From Streptomyces sp. DG2A-72 (GTDB taxonomy: Bacteria > Actinomycetota > Actinomycetes > Streptomycetales > Streptomycetaceae), in contig NZ_JASTLC010000001.1 of the NCBI RefSeq assembly GCF_030499575.1, positions 9,200,001-9,264,000 on the forward strand: a DNA stretch of 64,000 nt, read 5' to 3'. This document shows, one piece after another, positions 62,952 through 64,000 of this stretch. The notes below the pieces were generated by a model that was given only the letters and a program-made list of their open reading frames with translations, had not been told where the DNA came from and did no database searches. The translations under genes and the position numbers were made by a program. Position 1 is the stretch's first letter; every line of letters starts with the position of its first letter.

Positions 62952-64000
62952 TCAGGAGGAGGCGTCGGCGGTCAGGGCCATGATGTTCCCTCGGTGCTCG
63001 ACGAAGAGGTAGTTCCCTTCGGCGGCCACGGGATCCGGTTGGCCCGGGTCGCTCATCTCGAACAGCGGCTTGTCCGCCGGCCGGAGTGTCCGGGGATCGA
63101 GCCAGGACAGCCGCCAGGAGATCGCCTCGCCGTTGCCGCCCTCCTCGAACGTCTCGAACCGGTAGGCGGCGGCGTCGTCGGCACTGCCGTACCAACCGAG
63201 GAGGTGGAGGTTGCCGTCCCTCGTCTCAGGGATGTCGTCGGCCCAGGTCTGCAGCACCTCGCCGCTGTCGGCGTCCAGCAGGGCGTACTCGTCCCTGCGG
63301 CTGGTGGGGCGGGCGAGCAGGCGGCCCCCGAACGTGCCCCCCAGCGGCAGTTCGACCAGCGACAAGGTGTCCGGGTACGGATCCGTCCTGCGCCAGCGCA
63401 CCTCCCCGGCCGCGGTGTCGACGGAGACGATGTCCCCACCGTCCGAGAGGGACCGCTGCACGACCGCCGTGCCGTCGGACCCCAGCACGGCCGCGTGGAC
63501 GGGGCAGCTGGTGCCGCCCGTGAACAGCGGGATGGTGTCGGCCGGGGCGACCCGCGCGCCGGAGCGGTCAAGCGTGGTCAGCGCGGTCTCGTCGCAGCTT
63601 CCGGATGTCAGCAGCGCGGCCTCGTCCCCCGCGTCGGCGATCAGCCAGGTGTAGCCGGCGTCCCTGGCGGGCACGCGGCGGAGCTCGCGCACGTGGCCGG
63701 TCGTGAAGTCCAGCGCCGCGGCGGCCCGCACGCCCTTCTCCGGCTCCCCTTCCATCAGCAGGTAGCCCGGCGCGCGCACCAGCGGCCACTCGAACCCCAT
63801 CGGGTGGCCCCCGATGACACGCCAGCCCTGCGCGGTCGGGGGCAGCTCGTAGGTCGCGGTGATGTCCCCGGTGGCAAGGTCGAGTCGGACGGCGACGTCG
63901 CCGGTGAGCAGGGCGATGGCGTTCCGTTCGCCATCGACGACGAAGCCGCAGCCGACGTCCGGTGATCCGATGAAGGTGGACCAGTGCTCCTCGCCGGTAT
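62952..64000 (-). CDS. PQQ/WD40-like beta-propeller protein, N-terminus outside
   Basis: The frame is open from the stop at 62952 to the window edge (349 codons). Repeated blade-like motifs ('LDLATGDITATYELPPT', 'VDTAAGEVRWRRTDPYP', 'LLDADSGEVLQTWADD') suggest a PQQ- or YVTN-type beta-propeller, as in exported or membrane-anchored proteins of actinomycetes. Any signal peptide or membrane segment would be outside the window. Function unknown. Confidence 0.7.
   Translation of the reverse strand, partial: TGEEHWSTFIGSPDVGCGFVVDGERNAIALLTGDVAVRLDLATGDITATYELPPTAQGWRVIGGHPMGFEWPLVRAPGYLLMEGEPEKGVRAAAALDFTTGHVRELRRVPARDAGYTWLIADAGDEAALLTSGSCDETALTTLDRSGARVAPADTIPLFTGGTSCPVHAAVLGSDGTAVVQRSLSDGGDIVSVDTAAGEVRWRRTDPYPDTLSLVELPLGGTFGGRLLARPTSRRDEYALLDADSGEVLQTWADDIPETRDGNLHLLGWYGSADDAAAYRFETFEEGGNGEAISWRLSWLDPRTLRPADKPLFEMSDPGQPDPVAAEGNYLFVEHRGNIMALTADASS

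Overview
The window is a piece of a high-GC actinomycete chromosome, almost certainly Streptomyces. Signs of this are very high GC with strong third-position G/C bias, many GTG/TTG starts, dense 4-bp start/stop overlaps, a few TTA (bldA-type) codons, and typical Streptomyces families (WhiB, DUF574 methyltransferase, CYP157-like P450, FurA-KatG, XRE-cupin). Most assignments rest on recognised motifs and order; no database search was possible.

Left edge (1-1.8 kb): a methyltransferase cut by the window edge, a possible small ORF coupled to it, a frameshifted remnant of an aldonolactone oxidase, then a gene-poor leader with G-rich tandem repeats. From 1.8 to 29.4 kb a colinear block of 21 genes builds and exports a surface or extracellular polysaccharide. 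It has an initiating sugar-phosphate transferase, an AlgD-like nucleotide-sugar dehydrogenase, four glycosyltransferase or related genes, two Wzz-like copolymerases, Wzy-like polymerase/ligase, Wzx-like flippase, an AsnB-like amidotransferase, a bi-domain oxidoreductase with a heparinase-fold protein, a beta-helix lipoprotein, a pyruvyltransferase, and a sugar-nucleotide branch (cytidylyltransferase, C-methyltransferase, epimerases, aminotransferase, PIG-L deacetylase, DUF4910 protein). Three genes carry a TTA codon, suggesting developmental control through bldA. The gene set suggests a modified, uronic-acid-containing polymer; the structure is unknown.

29.4-38.6 kb is a mosaic: PAP2 phosphatase, PNPOx-like protein, a broken hydrolase, an SDR/AraC/monooxygenase/esterase group, a small membrane protein, a flavin monooxygenase and an ABC exporter (the last two each with a TTA codon). 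38.6-42.3 kb holds furA-katG and a divergent DUF899 gene. 42.5-45.6 kb has glutamine-synthetase-like, amidohydrolase and NUDIX genes in one operon, the first two matching the two halves of fungal FluG.

45.7-48.6 kb: DUF574 methyltransferase, a P450 lacking the EXXR motif, and a LuxR-type fragment. 48.6-55.5 kb is a tight catabolic-looking operon: XRE-cupin regulator, creatinase-like M24 protein, E1 alpha and beta of a 2-oxoacid dehydrogenase, TRZ/ATZ-type amidohydrolase, bicupin and an SDR lacking its catalytic residues. This is the best candidate for an undescribed pathway. 55.5-64 kb: whiB-dps-DUF3140 operon, TauE/SafE transporter, HAD phosphatase, secreted hydrolase, cobK and cobF (convergent), DUF309 gene, tRNA-Pro(GGG) with terminator, and a beta-propeller protein cut by the right edge.

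At least five copies of a dispersed intergenic hairpin repeat lie between genes (about 14.95, 42.3, 45.6, 56.7 and 57.8 kb), in distinguishable subtypes.
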